Shown: positions 8,071 to 18,154, numbered from the stretch's first letter. The stretch is DNA of 59,198 nucleotides from Enterococcus lemanii (GCF_016909125.1 NZ_JAFBFD010000015.1:1-59198); one strand, 5' to 3'. Numbers and translations are program-made. Notes: generated by a model not told the origin, from the letters alone.

Positions 8071-9408
8071 ATGAAGCATAGAACGAAAGAAGACCGTCAA
8101 AATCGAATTGTTGAAATCCTATCTTTATTACATGAAGGGGGCTCTTTTGAAGAGGCGAAGCAATTATTTATTGAAGAATTTGATGGCATTGATGTCACTG
8201 AAATTACTTCTGCCGAACGAGCACTGATTCAAAAAGGGTTAAATCCAGCTGAAATTCAACGATTATGTAACGTGCATGCCGCAGTGTTTAAAGGTTCAAT
8301 TAATGAAATCCATCATTCAAATGAAGAACATGGGTATCCTGGGCATCCTGTTCATACTTTAAAACTAGAAAACCAAGTACTACAATCACTTTTAACGGAT
8401 GAAGTAGATGGTGTTTTGGCGAAATTAAAAAAAGGTGATTGGTCATACAAAGAGCGTTTAATTGATGCTTTGACGGATCTTTTACAAATTGATAAACATT
8501 ATGCTCGGAAAGAAACACTTTTTTTTAGTTATATGGAAAAATATGGAATTACTGCGCCACCGCAAGTGATGTGGGGAGTAGATGATGATATTCGTGATTT
8601 AATCAAAGACTTACTGCAGTATGTTCAAAGTGAAAAAGTTGCTTTTAATCCCATGTTTGAGAAATGGGAAAAAGTGAAAGAAGAAATTGAAGAAATGATT
8701 TTTAAAGAAGAAGAAATCATGGTGCCAATGTGTCTAGATGTTTTTAGTCTAGCCGATTGGGAAAAAATAGCGGCAGATAGTTTTGAAATTGGCTTTGCCT
8801 ATATTCCTGAACCAATGCCTTGGAAAGCTAGCCAAGCATCACTTGAAAAAGAAGCCGAGCGTGAACCGTTACGTCAAATGGCCATCCAACAAGCCAAAGA
8901 AACAACAGAAGGGATTGCAGAAGGTCTTCGTTTGGCAAAAGAAGAACAAGCGCAAACAGACCACTTTGACTGGGAGCGCCAAAACGAAGCAGAGAGTATT
9001 GTTTTCCCAACAGGCGTTTTAAATGTTGAGCAACTAATTGGTATTTTTTCTATTTTACCAGTCGATTTAACGTTTGTGGATCAAGAGGATCGCGTTCGTT
9101 TTTATTCTGAAGGACCAATTCGAATTTTCCCTCGAACGAAATCCGTTATTGGCCGTGAAGTGGTGAACTGTCATCCACCAAAAAGTATGCACATGGTGGA
9201 AGAAATCTTGCGTGACTTTAAAGCAGGGACTCGTTCAGAAGCTAGTTTTTGGATTGACATGAAAGAACGTAAAATTTATATTCGCTATTTTGCCGTGAAA
9301 GACCAAGCAAACAATTATTTAGGTTGTCTGGAAGTATCACAAGATATTACAGAGATTCAGCAGTTAACAGGTCAAAAACGTTTGTTAGAAGGGTATACAG
9401 AAGTTTAA
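8071..9408 (+). CDS. DUF438 - hemerythrin-like - PAS domain protein
   Basis: A 445-residue cytosolic protein in three parts. An N-terminal DUF438 region (about 5-75) is followed by a hemerythrin-like four-helix bundle (about 85-225) with candidate metal ligands in HPVHTLKLENQ, DKHYARKETLFF and a later acidic EEIEEMIFKEEE helix. The C-terminal PAS domain (about 310-430) contains the conserved family patch CHPPKSMHMVEEIL. Such proteins are proposed sensors of oxygen, NO or redox state, perhaps through a di-iron or heme site; this is family inference. The operon with the DUF1858 gene and the Fur-type operator support an iron or redox link. A terminator follows directly. Confidence 0.78.
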   Translation: MKHRTKEDRQNRIVEILSLLHEGGSFEEAKQLFIEEFDGIDVTEITSAERALIQKGLNPAEIQRLCNVHAAVFKGSINEIHHSNEEHGYPGHPVHTLKLENQVLQSLLTDEVDGVLAKLKKGDWSYKERLIDALTDLLQIDKHYARKETLFFSYMEKYGITAPPQVMWGVDDDIRDLIKDLLQYVQSEKVAFNPMFEKWEKVKEEIEEMIFKEEEIMVPMCLDVFSLADWEKIAADSFEIGFAYIPEPMPWKASQASLEKEAEREPLRQMAIQQAKETTEGIAEGLRLAKEEQAQTDHFDWERQNEAESIVFPTGVLNVEQLIGIFSILPVDLTFVDQEDRVRFYSEGPIRIFPRTKSVIGREVVNCHPPKSMHMVEEILRDFKAGTRSEASFWIDMKERKIYIRYFAVKDQANNYLGCLEVSQDITEIQQLTGQKRLLEGYTEV

Positions 9409-9410
9409 TC

Positions 9411-9450
9411 AAAAAGCTTGCTGAGAAAAAATTCAGCAAGCTTTTTTTTA
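9411..9450 (+). terminator. Terminator of the DUF1858-DUF438 operon
   Basis: Perfect 14-base arms AAAAAGCTTGCTGA and TCAGCAAGCTTTTT are followed by more T. Confidence 0.9.
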
Positions 9451-9451
9451 T

Positions 9452-9508
9452 TTGCATTTTTACTGATTAGAAGGTATGATAAATAAAAAAAGTTTAGGTT
9501 AACCTAAA
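9452..9508 (+). promoter_or_regulatory. Promoter and DtxR/MntR-type operator of the metal importer
   Basis: TTGCAT (9452-9457) and TATGAT (9475-9480) are spaced by 17 bases. At 9493-9508 lies the perfect 16-base palindrome TTTAGGTTAACCTAAA, overlapping the expected start of transcription. It resembles the operators of manganese-responsive DtxR-family repressors (MntR/EfaR/ScaR). Manganese-dependent repression of the importer is inferred. Confidence 0.75.
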
Positions 9509-9529
9509 AATAAAAATAGGAGGGATTGG

Positions 9530-10252
9530 ATGTTTCAAGTAAATCAAATTTCAGTTCGTTATCAAACAGACCAAATGGCGGTCAAAGAAGTGACTTTTTC
9601 CATACAAGAACCAGCGATTGTTGGCATTATTGGACCAAATGGCGCAGGGAAATCAACGTTAATTAAAGCAATGCTTGATTTGATTCCACATAACGGTGAG
9701 ATTTTCTTTGATTCACTTCCTTTAAAACAATTTCAAAAAAAAATCGCTTATGTTGAACAAAAAAGTGCGATTGATGAAACGTTTCCGATTACAGTCAAAG
9801 AATGTGTTTCGTTAGGGCTTTACCCACAAATGCGTTTTTATCAACGGGTAAAAAAAGCTGATTGGCAAAAAGTCGAGGAAGCTTTAAAAGCAGTCGCCAT
9901 GCTTGAATTTAAAAATCGGCAAATTGGAGAATTATCGGGCGGGCAATTCCAACGGGTTTTAATTGCACGTACACTCGTTCAAAATGCCGATTTAATCTTT
10001 TTAGACGAACCATTTGTTGGTATCGATATCGTCAGTGAAGAAATTATAATGAATTTATTACAAGATTTAAAAAGTAAAGGCAAGTATATTTTTATTGTGC
10101 ACCATGATCTCAGTAAAGTTGAAACGTATTTTGATCAACTAATTTTAATGAAACAACAGTTAATCGCGGTTGGGCCGACGAAACAAGTTTTTACACCAAA
10201 GAAATTGGCACAAGCTTTTGGCCAATCGTTAGTTGTGTTAGGAGGCGAGTAA
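9530..10252 (+). CDS. Mn/Zn ABC transporter ATP-binding protein
   Basis: A 240-residue ATPase of the manganese/zinc/iron chelate importer family (MntB, EfaC or AdcC type). Walker A is GPNGAGKST near residue 37, the signature is LSGGQFQR near residue 140, and Walker B is [12 protein letters not shown] near residue 160, with the H-loop in IVHHD. The C-terminus is ordinary. It drives uptake through the fused permease/binding protein two bases downstream. The ATG follows TAGGAGGG. The operator upstream suggests manganese rather than zinc, but the sequence cannot separate them firmly. Confidence 0.85.
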   Translation: MFQVNQISVRYQTDQMAVKEVTFSIQEPAIVGIIGPNGAGKSTLIKAMLDLIPHNGEIFFDSLPLKQFQKKIAYVEQKSAIDETFPITVKECVSLGLYPQMRFYQRVKKADWQKVEEALKAVAMLEFKNRQIGELSGGQFQRVLIARTLVQNADLIFLDEPFVGIDIVSEEIIMNLLQDLKSKGKYIFIVHHDLSKVETYFDQLILMKQQLIAVGPTKQVFTPKKLAQAFGQSLVVLGGE

Positions 10253-10253
10253 G

Positions 10254-12011
10254 ATGTTTCAGACGTTCATTTCAGGTTTAGTGGAATACCAATTTTTGCG
10301 TAACGCGCTCATAACGTCCGTAGCAATTGGGATTGTAGCGGGAGCCATTGGTTGTTTTATTATTTTAAGGGGAATGTCGCTGATGGGGGATGCGATTTCA
10401 CATGCGGTGTTACCAGGTGTCGCACTTTCTTATATATTAGGTATCAATTTTTTCATCGGAGCCATCATTTTTGGGATTTTAGCATCGATATTAATTACTT
10501 ACATTTCGCATCATAGTATTGTCAAAAGTGATACCGCGATAGGGATTACGTTTAGTGCCTTTCTTGCTTTAGGGGTCATTTTAATTGGATTCGCGAATAG
10601 CTCGACAGACTTATTCCATATTTTATTTGGGAATGTGTTAGCTGTGCAAAAGAGTGAGATGTGGTTAACGATTGGCATTGCAGTGCTAGTGCTGTTCATT
10701 ATCATTCTTTTTTACCGGCCGTTACTATTGACTTCATTTGATACCAACATGGCACAGGCTTTTGGAATGAATGTCAAAATGTATCATTATCTATTAATGT
10801 TTTTATTAACACTTGTATCGGTGACTGCGATGCAAAGCGTGGGAACGATTTTAATAGTAGCGCTATTAATTACGCCTGCTGCAACCGCGTTTTTATATAC
10901 GAAACGTTTAAGTCAAATGTTAATTTTATCATCGACTTTAGGAGCGTTGTCTTCAGTGATTGGTTTGTGGTTAGGTTATACTTTTAACTTAGCTGCCGGA
11001 TCCAGTATCGTTTTAACCGCTGCTTTTTTCTTTGTGATTGGTTTTTTATTTTCACCAATGCAACGCAAAAAACATGGCAAGGGGGTCTATTTAGCAGCAC
11101 TCGCACTAGGGGTATTTTTTATGGGGGGGATTCGCTACTACGTGAAAGCACAACCAACAAATGAAGAGGTTACCAAGCTTCACGTCGTTGCAACCAATTC
11201 GATTTTAGCCGATATAACTAAGGAAGTCGGTCAAGATAAAATTGATTTATATAGTATTGTCCCCGTTGGACGCGACCCACATGAATATGAAGTCTTACCA
11301 GAAGATATTCGTCAAGCAACAAATGCCGACCTTGTATTATACAACGGTTTGAACCTTGAGACAGGTGGCAATGCTTGGTTTAATAAATTAATGAAAAATG
11401 CCAATAAAATTGAAGGCCAAGATTATTTTGCTGTAAGTGAGGGAGTGAGCCCGCTTTACTTACAAGAAGGGGGAAATGAAGGCAAGGAAGACCCTCACGC
11501 TTGGTTAGATCTTCAAAATGGTATGCAATATGTCCGGAATATTACCAAATACTTGAGTGAAAAAGATCCTGCGCACCGTACTTTTTATGAAACAAATGGC
11601 GAAGCTTACCTTGAAAAATTGGCCACACTTCACGAAACGGGAAAAGCTCGTTTTGATCAATTACCGAGTGAGAAAAAATTGATTGTTACAAGTGAAGGTA
11701 GTTTTAAATACTTTTCAAAAGCGTATGGGGTCCCTTCCGCTTATATTTGGGAAATTAATACGGAAGAAGAAGGGACACCAGATCAAATTCGCCAAGTGGT
11801 CAAAAAAATCAAGCAATCGCAAGTTTCAGCGCTCTTTTTAGAAAGTAGCGCCAATCCAAAGCCATTAACAAGCGTCTCAACAGAAACAAATGTCCCAATT
11901 TATACGACGGTCTTTACCGATTCAGTCGCAGAACCAGGCAAAGATGGGGATAGTTATTATGCGATGATGAAATGGAATTTAGAGAAAATCTATGAAGGTT
12001 TGTCTCAATAA
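10254..12011 (+). CDS. Fused Mn/Zn ABC permease and metal-binding lipoprotein-type domain
   Basis: A 585-residue fusion. Residues 1-275 form an ABC-3 family permease (about eight membrane segments, with [16 protein letters not shown] near residue 43). One further transmembrane segment (about 277-297) leads into a complete cluster A-I metal-binding domain (about 305-585). Its ligand motifs are visible: [14 protein letters not shown], the Glu of TSEGSF and the Asp of GDSYY, the His-His-Glu-Asp set typical of Mn/Zn binders. The binding domain is therefore tethered by the last membrane helix instead of by a lipid. In most relatives these are two genes (efaB and efaA). I see no frameshift or lost stop; the frame is continuous. 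A terminator follows. Confidence 0.85.
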   Translation: MFQTFISGLVEYQFLRNALITSVAIGIVAGAIGCFIILRGMSLMGDAISHAVLPGVALSYILGINFFIGAIIFGILASILITYISHHSIVKSDTAIGITFSAFLALGVILIGFANSSTDLFHILFGNVLAVQKSEMWLTIGIAVLVLFIIILFYRPLLLTSFDTNMAQAFGMNVKMYHYLLMFLLTLVSVTAMQSVGTILIVALLITPAATAFLYTKRLSQMLILSSTLGALSSVIGLWLGYTFNLAAGSSIVLTAAFFFVIGFLFSPMQRKKHGKGVYLAALALGVFFMGGIRYYVKAQPTNEEVTKLHVVATNSILADITKEVGQDKIDLYSIVPVGRDPHEYEVLPEDIRQATNADLVLYNGLNLETGGNAWFNKLMKNANKIEGQDYFAVSEGVSPLYLQEGGNEGKEDPHAWLDLQNGMQYVRNITKYLSEKDPAHRTFYETNGEAYLEKLATLHETGKARFDQLPSEKKLIVTSEGSFKYFSKAYGVPSAYIWEINTEEEGTPDQIRQVVKKIKQSQVSALFLESSANPKPLTSVSTETNVPIYTTVFTDSVAEPGKDGDSYYAMMKWNLEKIYEGLSQ

Positions 12012-12033
12012 AAATTTAAATTAATTAAAAAAT

Positions 12034-12068
12034 AAAAACCATGAAATACGGCCATTTCATGGTTTTTA
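12034..12068. terminator. Bidirectional terminator
   Basis: Arms AAAAACCATGAAAT and ATTTCATGGTTTTT (14 bases, perfect) lie between convergent genes. The last bases overlap the end of the phosphoesterase gene. Confidence 0.9.
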
Positions 12069-12887
12069 TTTCGCTAAATAGTAATAGTAAATGACCGGTT
12101 TTTTTATGAAGTGAGGCCACTTGCTAAAGCCTGGGTAAATAGAAAGTAAAGTTTTTTGGTTGAATTGATAAAGCCCGTTTGTAAATAAAGGCACCGCGTT
12201 TATTTTTTTCAAGAGAGGTTTTTTAAATTCATGTCCCGTTAAAATCAAATCATAATCAGTGAGGTTTTTTATTTCGCCAAGGTAATCGGTTTCATGCATT
12301 AGAAGGATTGACCAAGTCGATAGTTTTTTCGGATGATTAAAAACGGGTTGACCGGCAAGGGTATCGTCTAAACCTGTTAGGTGAAGTGAGATATTTTCTT
12401 TTGTTTGGTACAAGTCTTGATTTACTAATAAATCAAACTGACTACTTTTTAATATTTCTTTCACAAAGTATTGCCCATTTGCCTGGTAATCGCGGTCACC
12501 TAAAACAGCAAACTTGCCCATTGGTGCTGAAAGACGATTTAGTTTATCAATTAAATCACTTGACTGTCGATGGGGCCACTTACTATAATCTTCAAGTAAA
12601 TCACCAGAAAATAAAATAATATCTGGTTGTTGCTGGATTGTCGATTGAATGATCGGTTTTATTTTTCGAGGCTTTATTTTTTTACCAAAATGTGTATCAC
12701 TAAAATGCGCAATGACAACGTTTTTCGGGTTGTCGTATAAATCATAAGCTTTCGATATATCTAAAATTTGACTCTTATCTTTTTGAACGAGATAATGGAC
12801 CTCTTTTGCTTTTTTAGGTTTCAGTAAGAACCAAAAAAAGAAAAGTAGACTTACTCCAAGTATAAGCGGATAAATGAAGTCCGACAT
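12066..12887 (-). CDS. Membrane-anchored metallophosphoesterase
   Basis: A 273-residue calcineurin-like phosphoesterase with an N-terminal membrane helix (about residues 5-22). Metal-binding motifs appear in order: FSDTHFG near residue 62, SGDLLED near 94, GDRD near 132 (in place of the usual GNHD), LMHETD near 198 and LTGHEFKKP near 215. It belongs to the YkuE/YpbG-like group, which cleaves phosphoester bonds of uncertain substrates (phospholipid headgroups or lipid-A-like diphosphates in some relatives). The GNHD to GDRD change keeps the aspartate but loses the His, so activity may be altered. A clear AAAAAGGAG precedes the ATG. It is monocistronic. Confidence 0.75.
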   Translation of the reverse strand: MSDFIYPLILGVSLLFFFWFLLKPKKAKEVHYLVQKDKSQILDISKAYDLYDNPKNVVIAHFSDTHFGKKIKPRKIKPIIQSTIQQQPDIILFSGDLLEDYSKWPHRQSSDLIDKLNRLSAPMGKFAVLGDRDYQANGQYFVKEILKSSQFDLLVNQDLYQTKENISLHLTGLDDTLAGQPVFNHPKKLSTWSILLMHETDYLGEIKNLTDYDLILTGHEFKKPLLKKINAVPLFTNGLYQFNQKTLLSIYPGFSKWPHFIKKPVIYYYYLAK

Positions 12888-13025
12888 GTTTTGGCTCCTT
12901 TTTGATTTAATTTTTCTACTTTATTAAGAATAGTAGATTATAGGTAAAAAAGCAATCGAACATCTACTTAAATTTTAAAGAAAAATGTGCTATTGTAGAC
13001 AAGAGAATAAGGAGGGCAATGTAGA

Positions 13026-13792
13026 ATGATTTTTGATTCACACACACATTTAAATGCCAAACAATTTGAAGGAGAAATCCCTGAAGTCATTCAGCGTGCC
13101 AAAGAACAAGGGGTTACTGAAATGGCGGTTGTAGGCTTTGATACCGCGACGATTGACTTGTCGTTAGCGTTAAGTCAAACTTACGATTTTATTTATAGTA
13201 TTATTGGCTGGCACCCGACAGAAGCAGGCTCTTATACACCCGCAATCGAAAAAAGATTGCAAGAACAATTGACATTACCGAAAGTCGTGGCTTTGGGTGA
13301 AATCGGCCTCGATTATTATTGGATGGAAGACCCTAAAGAGGTACAAGAAAAAGTATTTCGTCGTCAAATCGCGATTGCAAAAGAAATGAACTTACCAATT
13401 AGTATTCATATGCGTGATGCGATTGAAGACACGTATCGGATTTTAAAAGATTGCAAAGTACATGAAATTGGTGGCATTATGCACAGTTATAGTGGTGATA
13501 GTGAATGGGCTAAGCGCTTTTTAGATTTAGGCATGCACCTTTCTTTTAGTGGTGTGGTAACGTTTAAAAAGGCAATCGAAATTCAAGAAGCGGCAAAAAT
13601 TGTCCCACTCGATCGTCTATTGGTTGAAACAGATGCCCCTTATTTAGCGCCGGTTCCTTATCGTGGCAAGCGTAATGAACCTGGGTACACACGCTACGTT
13701 GTTGAAAAAATTGCAGAATTACGTGAAGTTTCTTTTGAAGAACTCGCTCAGCAAACAACTAAAAACGCGCACCAACTCTTTAGGATTTCGTA

Positions 13793-13793
<1 letters not shown>
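13026..13793 (+). CDS. tatD: TatD family 3'-5' DNase
   Basis: A 255-residue TIM-barrel hydrolase of the TatD family. Metal-binding motifs are DSHTHLN at the N-terminus, GEIGLDYY near residue 93, SIHMRDA near residue 125, HSYSGD near residue 154 and ETDAPYL near residue 203. TatD enzymes are Mg-dependent 3'-5' exonucleases linked to DNA repair and quality control. The start lies after AAGGAGGGC. The stop codon overlaps the first base of the rnmV start, and tatD-rnmV-ksgA is a common Firmicutes order. Confidence 0.9.
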
Positions 13794-15243
<1,450 letters not shown>

Positions 15244-15280
15244 AAAAACAGACCATTTGAATTCGAATGGTCTGTTTTTT
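15244..15280 (+). terminator. Terminator after ksgA
   Basis: Arms CAGACCATT and AATGGTCTG with flanking A and T runs; the loop contains a GAATTC palindrome. Confidence 0.88.
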
Positions 15281-15326
15281 CATAACTTATGATAAAAATC
15301 ATGAAAATTACTAAAATAAAACGAAT

Positions 15327-15386
15327 GTGTCTTGACAGTTAAGCGAGGAACAGCTAAACTAAAGAAAACAAAACGTGTCTTGACAC
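15327..15386 (+). promoter_or_regulatory. Promoter with two NiaR-like operators
   Basis: GTGTCTTGACA occurs twice, at 15327-15337 and 15375-15385; the second copy is the full palindrome GTGTCTTGACAC. The first copy contains the -35 box TTGACA (15332-15337), spaced 17 bases from TAAACT (15355-15360). The second lies just downstream of the expected start. The sequence resembles the motif I recall for the niacin-responsive repressor NiaR. Confidence 0.6.
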
Positions 15387-15402
15387 ATTTGGAGGAGTAA
15401 AC

Positions 15403-15966
15403 ATGAGAAATAATTCAGTACGTCAGTTAACAATCGGGGCTTTGTTAATCGCAATGGGAGTCATTATCCCAATGGTTATGCCAAAAATCGTCATTGGTCC
15501 AGCATCATTTACTTTAGCAAGTCATGTACCTTTATTAATTGCGATGTTCTTTTCACCAGCGATGGCAGTTGCGGTTGCGCTTGGAACGACTTTTGGTTTT
15601 ATGATTAATGGCTTGCCATTCATTATTGCTTTAAGAGCATTGTCACATTTAGTATTTGCCATTATCGGTTCTATTTATCTACAAAAAAATCCAGATATTG
15701 TTAATAACATCAAGAAGTTCCAACTATTTAATTTCTTGATTGCGTTTATTCATTCAGCGGTAGAATTAGTCGTTGTAGCTGCTTTTATGTTTGGTGGTCA
15801 AATGCAAGTACAAGGGAATGCTTTTTACTTCTTATTTGTCTTGATGGGCGTCGGCGGTATTGTTCATAGCATGGTGGATTATAACATTGCTTTCTTTATT
15901 GTGCGTGCTTTAAGCAAAGGATTTGAAATTCCCGTTTTCAATAAAGCAAAAGAAACAACAATTTAA
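15403..15966 (+). CDS. niaX: ECF transporter S component, probably niacin-specific
   Basis: A 187-residue membrane protein with about six hydrophobic segments and the look of an ECF-type vitamin-binding S component. The first helix carries a short Arg/Gln-rich lead and then LTIGALLIAMGVIIP; the conserved GPASFTLASH loop follows near residue 36. These proteins bind one vitamin and share a separate EcfA/A'/T energizing module, which is not in this window. Niacin is inferred mainly from the two NiaR-like operators and from resemblance to NiaX, so the substrate call is tentative. The start follows GGAGGAG. It is monocistronic and has its own terminator. Confidence 0.6.
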   Translation: MRNNSVRQLTIGALLIAMGVIIPMVMPKIVIGPASFTLASHVPLLIAMFFSPAMAVAVALGTTFGFMINGLPFIIALRALSHLVFAIIGSIYLQKNPDIVNNIKKFQLFNFLIAFIHSAVELVVVAAFMFGGQMQVQGNAFYFLFVLMGVGGIVHSMVDYNIAFFIVRALSKGFEIPVFNKAKETTI

Positions 15967-15981
15967 TAACAAGAAACAAGT

Positions 15982-16018
15982 AAAACTCGTAAAACGATCG
16001 GATTTTGCGAGTTTTTTT
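15982..16018 (+). terminator. Terminator after the niacin-type ECF gene
   Basis: Arms AAAACTCG and CGAGTTTT, extended by AAAA/TTTT inside, are followed by a T-run. Confidence 0.85.
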
Positions 16019-16059
16019 CATAAAATTGGGGATGTAACTAGAGAAAAAAAGGCAAAAGA

Positions 16060-16088
16060 TTGCTTCGCTTGTTTTTTTATGCTATATT
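16060..16088 (+). promoter_or_regulatory. Promoter of folT
   Basis: TTGCTT (16060-16065) and the extended -10 TGCTATATT (TATATT 16083-16088) are 17 bases apart, about 35 bases before the riboswitch aptamer. Confidence 0.65.
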
Positions 16089-16120
16089 CTCGTCATGGGT
16101 AGCTCGTCTATCTAAATAAA

Positions 16121-16220
16121 AACCAGAGTAGAAAATAAAGCGTTAAGTGCAAAAAGATGGGATGTTGCTTTTTGACGAAGGGCCTTTTGGTCTGCGGTTT
16201 TATTTTCGCATTCGCTGCAT
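16121..16220 (+). promoter_or_regulatory. Tetrahydrofolate (THF) riboswitch
   Basis: The leader contains the conserved pieces of the THF (folT-type) riboswitch in order: CAGAGTAG, GCGTTAAGTGC, GGGATGTTG, GACGAAGGGC, a GCGG strand and GCATTCGCTG. The P2 arms AAAATAAA and TTTTATTTT pair. The aptamer is followed by a small hairpin GCTGCAT/ATGTAGC and then by the AAGGAG of folT 37 bases before the start codon region, consistent with control of translation. Binding of reduced folate shutting off uptake is established for the class. Confidence 0.88.
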
Positions 16221-16256
16221 ATTTTATGTAGCAACTCTATTAAGGAGATGCTTCGA

Positions 16257-16787
16257 ATGAAACAAAAAATGAGTGCTTATATGATAAGCATGATGGGGAT
16301 TTTGGTAGCCTTAATGGTTATCTTATCTCGGATTTTAGGTTTTGAGTGGCAGTTTATCAAGATATCTTTTGATTTTGTGCCAAAAATGGTGATGGCGATG
16401 ATGTTTGGTCCGTTTTGGACAGGCGTTGGAGCGGTCATTGCTGATTTACTAGGCATGTCATTGTTCGCTAGGGCTGCTTTTTTCCCAGGGTTTACATTGA
16501 ATGCTTTTATCGGTGGTTTAATCTACGGTTATTTCTTCTATAAAAAAGAAGTGACTTGGAAAAATGCCATTTTGTGTACAATTGCCAATACCGTCATAAT
16601 TGGTTTTATTTTAACACCAATTTGGTTAGCGATTATGTATAATGTTCCCTTAACGAGTTGGATTATTTGGGGTCCGCGTTTATTGAAGGCGCTGATTATG
16701 TTGCCGGTTCAAAGTGCACTCACTTATGTTGTTGGCCGGGTCATCCCTGTAAAACAATTAATGAAACGCAGTCGTTATTCGTTTTAA
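16257..16787 (+). CDS. folT: ECF transporter S component, folate-specific FolT
   Basis: A 176-residue, six-helix membrane protein of the FolT family. The conserved FFPGFTLNAFIGGLIYG stretch (about 75-95) and the WGPRLLKALIMLP segment near residue 145 are typical. It captures folate and works with a shared EcfA/A'/T module located elsewhere. The start is ATG 16257, after AAGGAG; an in-frame ATG at 16248 abuts the ribosome binding site and is too close. The THF riboswitch directly upstream makes the substrate call strong. Confidence 0.88.
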   Translation: MKQKMSAYMISMMGILVALMVILSRILGFEWQFIKISFDFVPKMVMAMMFGPFWTGVGAVIADLLGMSLFARAAFFPGFTLNAFIGGLIYGYFFYKKEVTWKNAILCTIANTVIIGFILTPIWLAIMYNVPLTSWIIWGPRLLKALIMLPVQSALTYVVGRVIPVKQLMKRSRYSF

Positions 16788-16810
16788 GTCAAGTAGATAG
16801 TTGCATTTTC

Positions 16811-16855
16811 ACTCCTTTCAAGGTACGCTAAAAGCGGGCCAGAAAGGAGTTTTTT
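16811..16855 (+). terminator. Hairpin/terminator that contains the ribosome binding site of the next gene
   Basis: Arms ACTCCTTTC (16811-16819) and GAAAGGAGT (16842-16850) pair perfectly and are followed by TTTTT. The right arm is also the only Shine-Dalgarno sequence for the ATG at 16857. The structure could end folT transcription and mask the next gene's ribosome binding site on read-through RNA. Confidence 0.7.
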
Positions 16856-16856
16856 A

Positions 16857-18035
16857 ATGAAAAAAACATTATTTGTATGTTTCCTTAGCTTGCTATTTTC
16901 TCTGAGCGCTTGCGTCAAGTCAGGTGAAACAACCAACTCAAGTTCGTTTACCGAAAGTTCAACAACGCATTCATCGAGTCAAACGTCCACAACCAAATCG
17001 TCAGTCGTCGAGAGTACGCAAACAGAAACCGACTGGATTCAAGAAAAGATCACCACGATGACGTTAGCTGAAAAAGTCGGTCAATTATTTTTAGCTCGTT
17101 TTCCTGGAGAGCAAGCGTTAAATGATAGTCAGACGTATAATTTAGGTGGTTTTATCCTTTTTGGGACGGATGTAGTCAATGAGAACAAAGACAGTTTAAT
17201 TGAAAAAATCCAAAACTTACAAGCCGAGCAAAAAATTCCCTTATTTTTTGCTTCTGATGAAGAAGGTGGAACCGTGACTCGGATAAGTATGAATCCGAAT
17301 TTGGTAGAAGCACGATTTCTTTCACCACAAGCGATTTATCAAGAACAAGGTTGGGAAGGAATTGCCCAAGACACACAGGAAAAGGCGGCTATTTTAGCTG
17401 ATTTAGGGTTTCAATTTGGCATGTTTCCAGTGGCTGATGTGGCAACGAATCCACAAGCGTTTATTTATGAGCGCACAATCGGTTTAGACGTAATAGGGAC
17501 AAATACCTTTGTTAAAACAGTTGTTAAGAGCTTGAAAGAAACAGGCGTTGCTTCAACGTTAAAGCACTTTCCAGGATATGGGGACAATCTCGATTCACAT
17601 GTTGAAATAGTCACAGATACGCGTTCGTTGACCGAACTAGAAGAAGACGCGCTACCTCCTTTTCAAGCGGGGATTGAGGCGGGGGCAGATAGTATTTTAG
17701 TATCGCATAATATCATTACTAGTTTAGATGCGACACAACCGGCTTCGATTTCGCCAACCGTTATTCAGTTCTTGCGTGAGGAATTACAATTTGAGGGCGT
17801 CATCATGACGGATGATTTAGACATGGCAGGGATGACCGACTTCACTAGCCAAGAAGCGGCCGCTTTAAGCGCGTTAAAAGCGGGGAATGATTTGGTTTTA
17901 AGCTCCCATTATGCCAGTCAAATTCCAGTAATTATTCAAGCAGTGGAACAAAATGATTATCCAGAAATAGATCTGAATCAAGCGGTCTATCGCGTCTTAA
18001 AATTAAAAGCGGAACTCGGATTATTAAAAGAGTAA
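16857..18035 (+). CDS. Secreted lipoprotein glycoside hydrolase family 3 (NagZ-like)
   Basis: A 392-residue family 3 beta-N-acetylhexosaminidase. The N-terminus is a lipoprotein signal peptide (lipobox LSAC, Cys19) followed by a Ser/Thr-rich linker to about residue 58. In the catalytic domain, SDEEGGTVTR lies near residue 134, the hallmark KHFPGYGD near residue 236 (GHGD in most NagZ) and the nucleophile segment MTDDLDMAGM near residue 318. Family members remove terminal GlcNAc from peptidoglycan fragments; a lipoprotein form implies wall-fragment turnover at the cell surface. The GHGD to GYGD change affects the loop with the acid/base His in NagZ, although the second His (DSH) is kept. Translation may be damped by the upstream hairpin. 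Confidence 0.82.
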   Translation: MKKTLFVCFLSLLFSLSACVKSGETTNSSSFTESSTTHSSSQTSTTKSSVVESTQTETDWIQEKITTMTLAEKVGQLFLARFPGEQALNDSQTYNLGGFILFGTDVVNENKDSLIEKIQNLQAEQKIPLFFASDEEGGTVTRISMNPNLVEARFLSPQAIYQEQGWEGIAQDTQEKAAILADLGFQFGMFPVADVATNPQAFIYERTIGLDVIGTNTFVKTVVKSLKETGVASTLKHFPGYGDNLDSHVEIVTDTRSLTELEEDALPPFQAGIEAGADSILVSHNIITSLDATQPASISPTVIQFLREELQFEGVIMTDDLDMAGMTDFTSQEAAALSALKAGNDLVLSSHYASQIPVIIQAVEQNDYPEIDLNQAVYRVLKLKAELGLLKE

Positions 18036-18044
18036 ATCCGTTCA

Positions 18045-18148
18045 AAAAAAACTCGAAAAATTAGTTACAATCAGCTATCGGTTAGGACGGTTATATTTCA
18101 GAATCCTAATCGATAGCAAGTGAATGTCGCTATTTTTCGAGTTTTTTT
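18045..18148. terminator. Composite nested hairpin between convergent genes
   Basis: An outer stem (AAAAAAACTCGAAAAA at 18045-18060 with TTTTTCGAGTTTTTTT at about 18133-18148) encloses a second near-perfect stem (AGCTATCGGTTAGGA at 18073-18087 with TCCTAATCGATAGC at 18104-18117). The outer arms act as a bidirectional terminator. The inner palindrome is more than a terminator needs and may be an inserted repeat or small structured element. Confidence 0.75.
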
Positions 18149-18154
18149 GATTGG

